Below, piece after piece: positions 16,418 to 25,414 of a DNA stretch of 64,000 nt. Where the stretch lies: NCBI RefSeq assembly GCF_000956465.1, contig NZ_JYJA01000025.1, positions 39,287 to 103,286 on the forward strand, given 5' to 3'. Origin of the DNA: Microbacterium trichothecenolyticum (GTDB taxonomy: Bacteria > Actinomycetota > Actinomycetes > Actinomycetales > Microbacteriaceae). Under the pieces are notes generated by a model. It did not search any database. It was given only the letters and a program-made list of their open reading frames with translations, and was not told where the DNA came from. A program made the position numbers and the translations under genes. Position 1 is the stretch's first letter. Each line of letters starts with the position of its first letter.

Positions 16418-17299
16418 TCAGCTCGCGACGCGGGTGCGCAGGTGAGGTGAGACGGATGCTGCGAACCCGGCGGCCGTGCGCTGCACGGCGATGAGCGGGT
16501 CGGTGGCCCAGATCTCCTCGTTGAAGATCTCGACCTCGATGTCGCGGTCGTAGCCGGTCGCCTCGACGGCATCGGTCAGCGACGCGAAGTCGATGACGCC
16601 GTCGCCCGGGTAGTGGCGGCTGAGCAGCGGGTCCGCCGCGAGCGGCGTCTTCCAGTCGCACACCTGGTACGTCGCGATGCGGCCCTCGCGGCCCGCGCGC
16701 TCGATCGACGACAGCACGTCCGGGTCCCACCAGATGTGGAAGGTGTCGACGGTGGCGCCGACGACGGCGGCGTCGAAGTCCGCGGCGATGTCGAGCGCCT
16801 GTCCGAGCGTCGAGACGACGCAGCGGTCGGAGGCGTACATCGGATGCAGCGGCTCGAGGGCGAGCGTGACGCCCGCGGCCGCAGCATCCGGTGCCAGCTC
16901 GCCGATGGCGTCGCGCACCCGCTCGCGCGCGCCCACGAGGTCGCGCGAGCCCTCCGGCAGCCCCCCGGCGACGAGCACGAGGATGGCGGTCGACCCCTCA
17001 GCGCCCGCGGCTGCCAGAGTGGCCGCCTCTTCGATCGCGACGCGGTTGTCGTCGACCGACGCGCGGCGCGCGGGACCCTCGGGCATCGTGAAGAACCCCG
17101 AGCGGCAGTGCGTCGTGAAGCGCAGGCCCGAATCGGTGAGCATCGAGGCCGCGGTCCGGAGGCCGACCTCCTGCACGGGCTCGCGCCACAGGCCGATCGC
17201 CCGCACGCCCGCCTCGGCGGTCACGCGCAGCGCGGTCGCGAGGTCGGCGTGCTTGATGGTGGCCTGGTTGATCGACAGGCGGGGGTCGGGGGCGTTCAT
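16418..17299 (-). CDS. Sugar phosphate isomerase/epimerase-like TIM barrel protein
   Basis: A 293-residue protein of the xylose-isomerase-like TIM-barrel superfamily. Metal- and substrate-site features are LALEPLHPMY near 146, GATVDTFHIWWDPDV near 181, HYPGDGVIDF near 230 and DIEVEIFNEEIW near 254. The substrate is unknown; relatives include myo-inosose dehydratases, 3-dehydroshikimate dehydratases and hydroxypyruvate isomerases. The ATG follows GGAGGGC. It is the third gene of an operon with a Gfo/Idh oxidoreductase and a DUF993 protein, which suggests a short oxidative route for an uncommon sugar or cyclitol (inference). Confidence 0.82.
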   Translation of the reverse strand: MNAPDPRLSINQATIKHADLATALRVTAEAGVRAIGLWREPVQEVGLRTAASMLTDSGLRFTTHCRSGFFTMPEGPARRASVDDNRVAIEEAATLAAAGAEGSTAILVLVAGGLPEGSRDLVGARERVRDAIGELAPDAAAAGVTLALEPLHPMYASDRCVVSTLGQALDIAADFDAAVVGATVDTFHIWWDPDVLSSIERAGREGRIATYQVCDWKTPLAADPLLSRHYPGDGVIDFASLTDAVEATGYDRDIEVEIFNEEIWATDPLIAVQRTAAGFAASVSPHLRTRVAS

Positions 17300-17387
17300 G
17301 CGCGGCCCTCCTTCAGGCGTGCTCCGAGCGTGGCCGCCGACGCGCCAGCAGGCGACCACACTCGGAAGGCGGAGGAGGTGCCCGCGG

Positions 17388-18605
17388 TCACGCGATCACC
17401 CCGGGGACATCGATGCCGTTGTGGCGGAGCATGCCGTGCCAGCGGATCGCCGCGAGCTCGGGACGCTCGAGAGCGAGCGACGAGTTCGCGAGCTCGACGA
17501 TGCGCGACAGGTGCGGAAGGCTCCGCGCCGAATGCAGTCCGCCGACCATCTGGAACGCCGGCTGGTGGCCGTTCAGCCACGACAGGAAGGCGACGCCGGT
17601 CTTGTAGTAGAACGTCGGCGCGGCGAACACCTGGCGGCTGAGCTCCTCGGTAGGGCCGAGGATCTCGAGGTACCGCGCGGGGTCGCCGGCGTCGAGCGCC
17701 TGGATCGCGGCGGACGCGACCGGCGTGATCGCCGCGAACGCGCCGAGGAGGGCGTCGGAGTGCTGACGCGGGCTCTCGGGGTTGCGCTCCGGCTGCGTCG
17801 CGTCGGGTACGTCCTGGCCGCCGATGAGGCCGACGTAGTTGAAGTCGTCGCCGGTGAACATGCGCACGCCCTCGGGCAGACGCTCGCGCACCGACACCTC
17901 GGATGCGGCGTCGAGCAGGCTCATCTTGACGCCCGCGACCTTGTCGACGTTCTCCCCGATGATCTCGAGGAGGACCGCCGACGCCTCGCGCCATGCGGGC
18001 GAGCCGAAGTAGCCCTCCAGCACCGGGTCGAACGCCGTGCCCAGCCAGTGGAGGACGACCGGCACGGTCGCCGACTGCAGCACCTCGCGGTAGACGCGGC
18101 GGTAGTCGTCGGCCGACTCCGCGACGCGCGCCAGGTGGCGCGACGCCATGAGGACGGGGCCGGCGCCCTGCTCCTCGGTGAAGTGGAGCTGCTCCTTGTA
18201 GGCGTCGATGACCTCCTGCAGGGAGATGCGCTCGGCCTCGACGTGATCGGTGTTGACCCCGACCACGACCGAGCCGCCCTCCTCGCGGGCGACCTCGGCC
18301 GACCGCGCGATGAGGTCGCGCGTCGCGGCGGCGTCCAGGCCCATGTTGCGCTGGGCGGTGTCCATGGCGTCAGCGACGCCGAGGCCCCACGAGTACACGG
18401 CGCGGCGGAAGTCCAGCGTCGCGTCCCAGTCGACCTCGGCCGGCTGGCCCGGCGTGTTGTCGGCCCACGTCTTCGGCACGACGTGCGCGGCGGCGTACGC
18501 CACGCGGCTCTGGAGCGGGCCCTCGGGCCTGGTGTAGCCCGGGGATTCGTTCAACTCGACGGCGGAGAGGGCCCCGGCGTCGGAGAGAAGGGTGAGCTTC
18601 GGCAT
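17388..18605 (-). CDS. DUF993 family protein (dihydrodipicolinate-synthase-like)
   Basis: A 405-residue protein matching the DUF993 family, predicted to be a TIM-barrel aldolase or lyase related to the DHDPS superfamily. Features visible are VVGVNTDHVEA near 115, VVLHWLGTAFDP near 185, a Lys in KVAGVKMSLLDA near 220 that could be the Schiff-base residue, and FTGDDFNYVGLI near 248. The function is not established. It lies 11 bases after the Gfo/Idh gene and 88 bases before the isomerase-like gene. Co-occurrence with those two enzymes suggests it cleaves the oxidised sugar intermediate (inference). Confidence 0.75.
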   Translation of the reverse strand: MPKLTLLSDAGALSAVELNESPGYTRPEGPLQSRVAYAAAHVVPKTWADNTPGQPAEVDWDATLDFRRAVYSWGLGVADAMDTAQRNMGLDAAATRDLIARSAEVAREEGGSVVVGVNTDHVEAERISLQEVIDAYKEQLHFTEEQGAGPVLMASRHLARVAESADDYRRVYREVLQSATVPVVLHWLGTAFDPVLEGYFGSPAWREASAVLLEIIGENVDKVAGVKMSLLDAASEVSVRERLPEGVRMFTGDDFNYVGLIGGQDVPDATQPERNPESPRQHSDALLGAFAAITPVASAAIQALDAGDPARYLEILGPTEELSRQVFAAPTFYYKTGVAFLSWLNGHQPAFQMVGGLHSARSLPHLSRIVELANSSLALERPELAAIRWHGMLRHNGIDVPGVIA

Positions 18606-18616
18606 CCGTCGTCCGA

Positions 18617-19819
18617 TCAGTCCAGCGACAGCGTGGGCAGCTCGACCTTGCGACCCTCGCGGCTCGACTGCAGGCCGGCCTCGGCGAGCAGCACGCCGCG
18701 CGCGCCCGACAGCAGGTCGAACTCGTACTCGGTGCCCAGGGCGTACGAGACGAGGAACTCCTCCCACTGCTGGCGGAAGCCGTTCTGGAACACGTCGTTC
18801 GTGGGAACCTCGGCCCAGTCGGCGTCGTAGTCGTGGTCGTCGGCCAGGTCGGGGTTCCAGACCGGCTTCGGCGTGGCGTTGCGGTGCTGGATCTTCGCGC
18901 CGAACAGGCCCACGACGGCCGAGCCGTGCGTGCCGTCGACGTGGAACTCGACGAGCTCGTCGCGGTTCACGCGCACGGTCCACGACGAGTTGATCTGCGC
19001 GACGATGTCGCCCTCGAGCTCGAAGATGCCGTACGCGGCGTCCTCGGCGGTGGCGGTGTAGTGCTCGCCGTTCTCGTCCCAGCGGTCGGCGATGTGCACG
19101 GCCGCCTGCGCGTAGACGGTCTTGACCTCGCCGAACAGGTTCTCGAGCACGTAGTTCCAGTGCGGGAACATGTCGACGATGATGCCGCCGCCGTCCTCGG
19201 CGCGGTAGTTCCACGACGGGCGCTGGGCGGGCTGCCAGTCGCCCTCGAAGACCCAGTAGCCGAACTCGCCGCGCACCGAGAGGATGCGGCCGAAGAAGCC
19301 CGAGTCGATGAGGCGCTTGAGCTTCTGCAGGCCCGGGAGGTACAGCTTGTCGTGCACCACGCCGGTCTTGACGCCGGCCTCCTGCGCGAGCTTCGCGAGC
19401 TCGAGGGCCTCGTCGACCGTCTCGGCGGTGGGCTTCTCGGTGTAGATCGTCTTGCCGGCGGCGATCGCCTTGCGCAGCGCCGACGCGCGGGCCTTCGTGA
19501 CGAGGAAGTCGGCGTAGATCTCCCAGCGCGGGTCGGCGAGGGCGGCGTCGAGGTCGGTCGTGTAGTCCTCGATGCCGTGCTTGGCGGCGAGCTCGGCGAG
19601 CTTGGCCTCGCTGCGGCCGACGAGGAGCGGCTTCACCGTGACCTTCGTGCCGTCGGGCAGCTCGATTCCGCCCTGCTCGCGGATCGCGAGGATCGAGCGC
19701 ACCAGGTGCTGGCGGTACCCCATGCGGCCCGAGACGCCGTTCATGATGATGCCGATCTCACGCACGGTGGGACGGACGGATGCCTCGGCCGAAGCCGGGG
19801 CGAGAGTCGTGTCAGTCAT
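18617..19819 (-). CDS. Gfo/Idh/MocA-family oxidoreductase
   Basis: A 400-residue NAD(P)-dependent oxidoreductase. The N-terminal domain has the variant Rossmann motif IIMNGVSGRMGYRQH (residues 26-40), then YTEKPTA near 127 and VVHDKLYLPGLQKL; the C-terminal domain has GGGIIVDMFPHWNYVLENLF with the usual catalytic His. The substrate is unknown. The start is at MTDTTLAP with AGGACC upstream. It is the first gene of a three-gene operon with DUF993 and a sugar isomerase-like gene. Two LacI-type operators flank its promoter. Confidence 0.85.
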   Translation of the reverse strand: MTDTTLAPASAEASVRPTVREIGIIMNGVSGRMGYRQHLVRSILAIREQGGIELPDGTKVTVKPLLVGRSEAKLAELAAKHGIEDYTTDLDAALADPRWEIYADFLVTKARASALRKAIAAGKTIYTEKPTAETVDEALELAKLAQEAGVKTGVVHDKLYLPGLQKLKRLIDSGFFGRILSVRGEFGYWVFEGDWQPAQRPSWNYRAEDGGGIIVDMFPHWNYVLENLFGEVKTVYAQAAVHIADRWDENGEHYTATAEDAAYGIFELEGDIVAQINSSWTVRVNRDELVEFHVDGTHGSAVVGLFGAKIQHRNATPKPVWNPDLADDHDYDADWAEVPTNDVFQNGFRQQWEEFLVSYALGTEYEFDLLSGARGVLLAEAGLQSSREGRKVELPTLSLD

Positions 19820-19881
19820 GGGGTCCTGCTTTCTGCTCTGAAGGCTGTGGGTACCCGGCTCCGGCGTCGGGACCAGGAGCG

Positions 19882-19936
19882 GGTAAACGCTTTCCAATAG
19901 TGTGACACGGGATCGGGTGCGGCGCAAGCGCTTTCC
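19882..19936. promoter_or_regulatory. Twin operators around the promoter of the Gfo/Idh-DUF993 operon
   Basis: GGTAAACGCTTTCC (19882-19895) and CGCAAGCGCTTTCC (19923-19936) are LacI-type palindromes with centres 41 bp apart, about four helical turns. Between them on the minus strand lie TTGCGC and, 17 bases on, CACACT, a plausible -35/-10 pair. The spacing would allow a looped double repressor. Confidence 0.65.
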
Positions 19937-19960
19937 CAGCAGCATCCGACCACCGTCTGG

Positions 19961-21322
19961 TCAGGCGCGCAAGAGCACACACCCGTGAGGCTCGAGCGAG
20001 ACCCGCACGACCGAGCTGCCGGGTGCGACGCCGCGCGCGTCATCGGACTGCTCGTGCACGGCTTCGACCGGAATCGTCCCAGCCCCTTCATATGCTGCCG
20101 AGGCGTCGTGCGGAGCCTCTGACCGTGTGGGCGCAGTCGCGCTCCACACGTCCACGACGACCGCCGGCTCGGGACCGAGCCCGAGGGAGCGGGTGTCGAA
20201 GGGCACCTCGCGCGCCTCGTCGGCGGTGTTGAAGACGGCGACCCAGCGCCTATCGCCGCGTTCGGCGGTCCAGATCACGAGGTCTCGCTCGCGCATCAGC
20301 TCGCGGTTGCCGTGAGAGTCGCGCAGGATCTCGAGCACGTCGTCGTTCTGGAAGAGCGCGATCGTCTCTGGCGCGCTCGTCGGCAGATCGCCGCCGATCA
20401 TGAGCGGGGATCGCGCCATGACCCACAGCGTGACGAGCGTCCGACGCTCGGCGAGCGTGAGCGCGCCCTCGCGCGGCTCCCCGCGCTCGGCGCGGATGCC
20501 GATGCGGCCGAGCGGCAGCATGTCGGCGTCGGGCCAGCCCTCGGGGCCGGCGAGCGGCGCCCAGCGGGCCAGTCGCGCGAAGTTCGCCTCGACGTCCTCC
20601 CACCGGTCCCACAGATCGTCGCAGATGCGCCACATCGTGGCGTGCGCGCGAAGATGCTCGAGGTGGGCGGTCGACAGGTCGCGGCCGGGCGACAGCGACA
20701 GTGCGATCTCGCGCGGCACGGCCTCGATCGCGGTCGAGAGGGCCTCGATCTCGGCGGCCTGGTACGGCCACAGCATGTCGTCCGCCTTGATGAAGTCGAC
20801 GCCCCACTGCGCGTACTGCTCGGCGAGGGAGCGGTAGTAGGCCGCCGCGCCCGGCCCGCGGTGGTCGAGACCGAGGTAGTGCGGATTCCACTCGCAGACG
20901 TTCGCGGGATCTGCGATGCCCGCCGCTGTCGCCTCGGCGCCCCGCACGGGCAGGTCGCGATCGACCGCGATCCGCGGGATGCCGCGCATGATGTGGATGC
21001 CGAACTTCAGTCCCAGCTCGTGGATGCGCTGGGCGAGCGGCCCGAAGCCGGCACCGCCGGACGCCGAGGGGAAGCGCACCGGGTCCGGCTGGACGCGCCC
21101 GAACTCGTCGATCACCAGCGGCGCGGACTCGTTGTAGCCGTGCGACCGGGCGGTGGGATCGGCCCAGTCGATGTCGACGACGACCGTGTCCCACCCGTGG
21201 GGGAGCAGGTGCTCGGCCATGAACTCGGCATTGGCGAGCACTTCGGCCTCGGTCACGGTGGTGCCGTAGGAGTCCCAGCTGTTCCAGCCCATCGGCGGGG
21301 CGGCGGTCTTTCGCAGCGTCAT
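19961..21322 (-). CDS. GH27 alpha-galactosidase (or beta-L-arabinopyranosidase)
   Basis: A 453-residue GH27 enzyme: APPMGWNSWDSYG at residues 7-19, VVDIDW near 48, FGIHIMRGIPR near 104, the nucleophile Asp in VDFIKADDML near 172 and a downstream CDDLWDRW acid/base segment. The central CEWNPHYLGLDHRGPGAAAYY form belongs to a bacterial GH27 subgroup whose substrates include alpha-galactosides; related GH27 enzymes cut beta-L-arabinopyranosides. There is no signal peptide. It is the last gene of the run that starts at 32844, 28 bases after the GH35 gene. It would trim terminal galactose or arabinopyranose from imported arabinogalactan fragments. Confidence 0.87.
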   Translation of the reverse strand: MTLRKTAAPPMGWNSWDSYGTTVTEAEVLANAEFMAEHLLPHGWDTVVVDIDWADPTARSHGYNESAPLVIDEFGRVQPDPVRFPSASGGAGFGPLAQRIHELGLKFGIHIMRGIPRIAVDRDLPVRGAEATAAGIADPANVCEWNPHYLGLDHRGPGAAAYYRSLAEQYAQWGVDFIKADDMLWPYQAAEIEALSTAIEAVPREIALSLSPGRDLSTAHLEHLRAHATMWRICDDLWDRWEDVEANFARLARWAPLAGPEGWPDADMLPLGRIGIRAERGEPREGALTLAERRTLVTLWVMARSPLMIGGDLPTSAPETIALFQNDDVLEILRDSHGNRELMRERDLVIWTAERGDRRWVAVFNTADEAREVPFDTRSLGLGPEPAVVVDVWSATAPTRSEAPHDASAAYEGAGTIPVEAVHEQSDDARGVAPGSSVVRVSLEPHGCVLLRA

Positions 21323-21350
21323 CGCCGTCTCGTCTTCCTGTCGTGACTCT

Positions 21351-23696
21351 TCAGCGGATCTCGCGCCAGAGGGCGCGCTGGTCGATGCGGGCGTCGTCGA
21401 GCTCGCACAGCCCGTCGGCGGACGCCGCGAGGCGGGCCGCGGCGTCCTCCGGCAGATGCACGCCTGTGTCGCGCCGCAGCGGAAGGATGTGCAGCTCGAC
21501 GCTCGCGCCGGGCCCGACGCCGATGTCACGGAGGTTCGCGACGAGCTCGGAGCCGTCCCAGAACCGGTCGGTCGCGGTCACGCCGTCTACGCGCAGCTGC
21601 GCGACGTCGCCCGCCCATCGCACGCGGAGCACGGCATCGTCATCGAGCCCCTCGGGAACCTCGAGCCGGTACACCCCCGCGTGGGCGTCGACCACGGCGT
21701 CGTCGGGCGCCGCCTGCCGGCCGTCGCGCGAGCCGTAGTCCCCGGACGGCGACGTCGCCTCGCGGATGAGGCTGACGGGGACGGCCCCCACGCCCCTTCC
21801 GCGCGGCGCCGGCGCGTCGAGCGGAGCCTCCGGCTGCGGGGGCCCAGACGGGCCGCGCGGAGCATCTGGGCGCGTGGGTTCGGCTGCGGCCGCGGCGCCG
21901 TCCACATGCTCCCACTCGGGCGTGTGCCAGGCGCCGTCGACGTACTCCCGCACGTCGGGCACCGCGGCGTTCGTGCGCACCGACACCCGGCCCGCGCCAT
22001 CCCACGTCAGCTCGCCCGATCCGACGAAGAGGCGTCGGCCCCCCGCCGCGGCGTCGACGACCCACGCCCGCGGAGCATCCGTGGAAGGGAGCACGAGCAC
22101 GTCGAGCGCGGCACCTTCCGCCTCGTCGATCCGCACCGCCGCGGCGCCCGGCGTGACGGTGCCGGCGACGCCGTCGTGCGCGACCTCGACGGGGATGCCC
22201 GCGTCCTCGATGAGGACGAGCGTCGGCGGGGTGCTCGCCGACCCCGGCAGCACGGTGACCGCGGACGCCGTCGCCCAGTCGATCGTGACGCCGCCGACCT
22301 CGAGCCCGAGCGGCCAGCGCGCGAGGGTGCCGGGCGGGATGTCGACCGGTGCGCTCGGCAGCTCGAGGGTGCCGTGGCGCGTGCCGACGCGGAGGCGTGC
22401 GCCGCGATACATCGGCAGCGGCACGTGCGGCTGGTGCTGGCCGATGAAGACGAACCCCGAGCCTTCCTCGGCGCGCACCGCCCAGCGCAGGGTCTCGGCG
22501 TCGTCGACGCCCGACGGTCGCACATCTGGCAGGTACGACGCCATCGGTGCGAGCCGCTCGCCGAACGCCTCGATGAACGCGTGCTGCAGGCGCAGGGCCG
22601 CGTGGCTCGGCGCCATGCGGCCGGACTCGCCGATGGGCGCGTGGAAATCGTAGCTCAGCCGCGTCATGTCGTTGGGGTAACCCGTGGCCTGCGTCTCTTC
22701 GAGGCCCGGCCCGGGGTTCGTGCCGCCGGCGTACATGTAGTAGCCCTGCCACGCCGATCCGCTGCCGAGCTTGGCGTGCGCGACCGCGGCGATGTCGAGC
22801 GCGTCGGGGCGCGGGCGGCGGTGGTAGGCCGTGGCCATGCCTCCGCCGAGTTCGCACGTCGCGGCGGGGAACCACGGCGACAGCTCGGCGCGGTGACCGG
22901 CCTCCTCGCCGCGCACGTCCGCGCCGATGCCGGGGTCGTCCCAGGTGTCGGAGAAGAAGAAGTGCGTGCGGAAGGTCGGGTCCCACGGCTCGCCGGGGTC
23001 GACCCAGAAGCCGTCGCCGTACCCGCCCCACAGCGGCAGCACCTCGGGGTCGGGAAGATCCGCGCCGCCCCATGCCGTCGCGGTCCACAGCGGAGCGGAC
23101 AACCCTGCCTCCCGCGCCAGGCGCTTGAGGCTGACGAGGTGGCCGGGCTGGTCGTACAGCTCGTTGTCGAGCTGGATGCCCAGCACGTTCTCGGGGTTGC
23201 AGCGGCCGTCGAGCGCGGACGCAAGACGGGCGAACCATTCCGCGACCAGCTCGAGATACGCGGGGTCGTCGGTGCGATGCTTCACGGGCATCTGCTGAAC
23301 CCAGTCGGGGAACCCGCCGTTGCGCATCTCGCCGTGAGCCCACGGCCCGATCCGCAGGATGATCTCGAGGCCCTCCGCGCGCACCGCGTCGACGAATGCC
23401 GCGACGTCGTAGCGCCCGTCGAAGCGGGTCTCGCCGCGTACCGGCTCGTGGTGCAGCCAGAACACGTAGGTCGACACGACCGAGATGCCGCCGGAGCGCA
23501 TCAGCCGCAGCCGCTCGGTCCACCGCTCGCGCGGCACGCGCGTGTAGTGCAGCTCGCCCGACACCGGCAGCCACGGTCGCCCGTCCCGCAGGAGCGCGCG
23601 GGTCGTGAGGGCGAGTCCGCGGCGCACGTCCTCCGTGTTGGCCATGGCAGGGAGGAGCGCTTCGCGGGGCGCTCCCGTGGCGTCGGCTTGCAGCAT
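21351..23696 (-). CDS. GH35 beta-galactosidase
   Basis: A 781-residue GH35 enzyme: PVSGELHYTRVPRERW at 44-59, YVFWLHHEP at 77-85, RIGPWAHGEMRNGGFPDW at 115-132, the acid/base Glu179 in QLDNEL and the probable nucleophile Glu282 in TCELGGG. A long beta-rich C-terminal region with a Pro/Ala linker near 620-655 follows. No signal peptide is seen. The start is uncertain: ATG at 23696 or an ATG at 23645 (MANTEDVRRG), neither with a strong ribosome site. It is the penultimate gene of the arabinogalactan-type operon. Confidence 0.87.
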   Translation of the reverse strand: MLQADATGAPREALLPAMANTEDVRRGLALTTRALLRDGRPWLPVSGELHYTRVPRERWTERLRLMRSGGISVVSTYVFWLHHEPVRGETRFDGRYDVAAFVDAVRAEGLEIILRIGPWAHGEMRNGGFPDWVQQMPVKHRTDDPAYLELVAEWFARLASALDGRCNPENVLGIQLDNELYDQPGHLVSLKRLAREAGLSAPLWTATAWGGADLPDPEVLPLWGGYGDGFWVDPGEPWDPTFRTHFFFSDTWDDPGIGADVRGEEAGHRAELSPWFPAATCELGGGMATAYHRRPRPDALDIAAVAHAKLGSGSAWQGYYMYAGGTNPGPGLEETQATGYPNDMTRLSYDFHAPIGESGRMAPSHAALRLQHAFIEAFGERLAPMASYLPDVRPSGVDDAETLRWAVRAEEGSGFVFIGQHQPHVPLPMYRGARLRVGTRHGTLELPSAPVDIPPGTLARWPLGLEVGGVTIDWATASAVTVLPGSASTPPTLVLIEDAGIPVEVAHDGVAGTVTPGAAAVRIDEAEGAALDVLVLPSTDAPRAWVVDAAAGGRRLFVGSGELTWDGAGRVSVRTNAAVPDVREYVDGAWHTPEWEHVDGAAAAAEPTRPDAPRGPSGPPQPEAPLDAPAPRGRGVGAVPVSLIREATSPSGDYGSRDGRQAAPDDAVVDAHAGVYRLEVPEGLDDDAVLRVRWAGDVAQLRVDGVTATDRFWDGSELVANLRDIGVGPGASVELHILPLRRDTGVHLPEDAAARLAASADGLCELDDARIDQRALWREIR

Positions 23697-23807
23697 CCGC
23701 GTGTCCGTTCAGTGGGTCAGGTCAGGAAAGGAGGGAATGCGAGGAGCGCACGAGAGAATGCCGGCCGAGGGTCCTCCGCCGGTCACATCTCCTCCGCCCG
23801 TCGCGGT

Positions 23808-25331
23808 TCACGCGAGCCGGATCGCCGTCCACGACACGGCCGGCAGCGCCAATGACAGCAGTTCGCCGTCGACGGATGCCTCGGCCTCGCGTACGCCGAC
23901 ACGCTCGCGGTCTTCGAGCGTGTTGGCCGCGTACAAATCGTCTTCGTGCAGCAGGTGCGACTCGACGACCGCGACCTCGCGGCCGAGCGCCCGCACCAGC
24001 GGAGCGAGATCGACACGCAGGTTTGCGGCATCCGTCGTCGAACGGTTCACGACGAACAGCGACACGCCCTCGTCGTCGATCGTGGCGACGGCGTTCACGG
24101 TCTCGACCTCGCCGAGCTTCTCGCTCGTGAAGGTGCTTGCCGACACCGGCACGCGCACGGCGCGGCCGTGGGCGAGGCGAGAGGTGATCGAGAAGGGGAA
24201 GAACGTGGTCTGCCGCCATGCCGGCCCACCCGGCTCGGTCATGATCGGCGCGATCACGTTGACGAGCTGCGCGAGCGACGCCGAGCGCACGCGGTCGGCG
24301 TGCTGCAGCAGCGTGATCATGAGGTCGCCGAACACCACGGCGTCGAGGGCGTGGTACTTGTCTTCGAGCAGTCGCGGCGCGACCGGCCAGGCGCCGCCCT
24401 TGAACTCGTGGCCCGACTCGCTGCCGTCGGCGTTGTGGAGGTACCAGACGTTCCACTCGTCGAACGAGATCATGATGCGCTTGTCGCTCTTCTTGGTCGC
24501 CGCGACAGTGTCGGCGATCGCCGCCACCGACTCGATGAAGCGCGCCATGTCGACGCCCGACGCGAGGAACTCCTGCGCGTTGCCGTCGTGCTCCTGGTAG
24601 TAGGAGTGGCACGAGATGAACTCGACGTCGTCGAACGTGTGCTCGAGCACGGTGCGCTCCCACGAGCCGAACGTCGGCATGCCGCGACCCGACGACCCGC
24701 AGGCCACGAGCTCGACACCCGGGTCGATCATCCGCATGGCCTTCGCGGTGCGCGACGCGAGCTTGCCGTAGTCCTCCGCATTGAGGTGCCCGACCTGCCA
24801 CGGGCCGTCCATCTCGTTGCCGAGGCACCACATCTTCACGCCGAAAGGCGTGTCGCGGCCGTTCTCGGCGCGCTGGTCGGTCCAGGCGGTCTGGGTGTCG
24901 GCGTTGGCGTACTCGAGCAGGTCGAGCGCCTCCTGCGTTCCGCGGGTGCCGAGGTTGACGGCGAGCATGAGCTCGCTCCCCACGCGGTCGAGCCACGTCT
25001 GGAACTCGTGCAGCCCGACCTCGTTGGTCTCGGTCGAGTGCCACGCGAGGTCGAGACGGCGCGGGCGCTCGGCGACCGGGCCGACGCCGTCCTCCCATCG
25101 GTAGCCGGACACGAAGTTGCCGCCGGGGTAGCGGATCGTCGAGACGCCCAGCTCCTTCACGAGCTCGATGACGTCGGTGCGGAAGCCGTCGGCGTCGGCG
25201 GACGGATGCCCCGGCTCGAAGATGCCGTCGTAGATGTGGCGGCCGAGGTGCTCGACGAAGCCGCCGAAGAGGCGGCGGTCGATGTCGGCGATCTCGTAGT
25301 GCGGATCGAGCCGCGCGGTGGCGTCGGTCAT
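23808..25331 (-). CDS. GH51 alpha-L-arabinofuranosidase
   Basis: A 507-residue GH51 enzyme that removes alpha-L-arabinofuranosyl side groups from arabinans, arabinogalactan or arabinoxylan fragments. It has the N-terminal FGGFVEHLGRHIYDGIFEPGH signature, RYPGGNFVSGYRWEDGVGP at 67-85, acid/base Glu173 in CLGNEMDG and nucleophile Glu292 in SFDEWNVWY, followed by the C-terminal beta-sandwich. The length is standard and there is no signal peptide, so it is intracellular. The ATG follows GAGAGGAC. It sits between a binding-protein gene and GH35 in the large operon. Confidence 0.93.
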   Translation of the reverse strand: MTDATARLDPHYEIADIDRRLFGGFVEHLGRHIYDGIFEPGHPSADADGFRTDVIELVKELGVSTIRYPGGNFVSGYRWEDGVGPVAERPRRLDLAWHSTETNEVGLHEFQTWLDRVGSELMLAVNLGTRGTQEALDLLEYANADTQTAWTDQRAENGRDTPFGVKMWCLGNEMDGPWQVGHLNAEDYGKLASRTAKAMRMIDPGVELVACGSSGRGMPTFGSWERTVLEHTFDDVEFISCHSYYQEHDGNAQEFLASGVDMARFIESVAAIADTVAATKKSDKRIMISFDEWNVWYLHNADGSESGHEFKGGAWPVAPRLLEDKYHALDAVVFGDLMITLLQHADRVRSASLAQLVNVIAPIMTEPGGPAWRQTTFFPFSITSRLAHGRAVRVPVSASTFTSEKLGEVETVNAVATIDDEGVSLFVVNRSTTDAANLRVDLAPLVRALGREVAVVESHLLHEDDLYAANTLEDRERVGVREAEASVDGELLSLALPAVSWTAIRLA

Positions 25332-25357
25332 GGGAAGTCCTCTCGGGTGGGAGAAGC

Positions 25358-25392
25358 GGATGCCGCGGCACGAGCCTCGTGCCGCGGCATCC
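25358..25392. other. Intercistronic hairpin downstream of the second binding-protein gene
   Basis: GGATGCCGCGGCACGAG pairs perfectly with CTCGTGCCGCGGCATCC (17 bp, one central base). It lies between the binding-protein stop and the GH51 start. Such hairpins after binding-protein genes often stabilise the upstream mRNA or partly terminate transcription, raising binding-protein output over the enzymes. Confidence 0.65.
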
Positions 25393-25414
25393 GTCTCCGT
25401 CATTCGGTCCGGCG

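Noticed and set aside
21456..23855. A 799-codon plus-strand frame opposite GH35
   Set aside because: It has no recognisable motif and GH35 catalytic signatures are intact on the minus strand.
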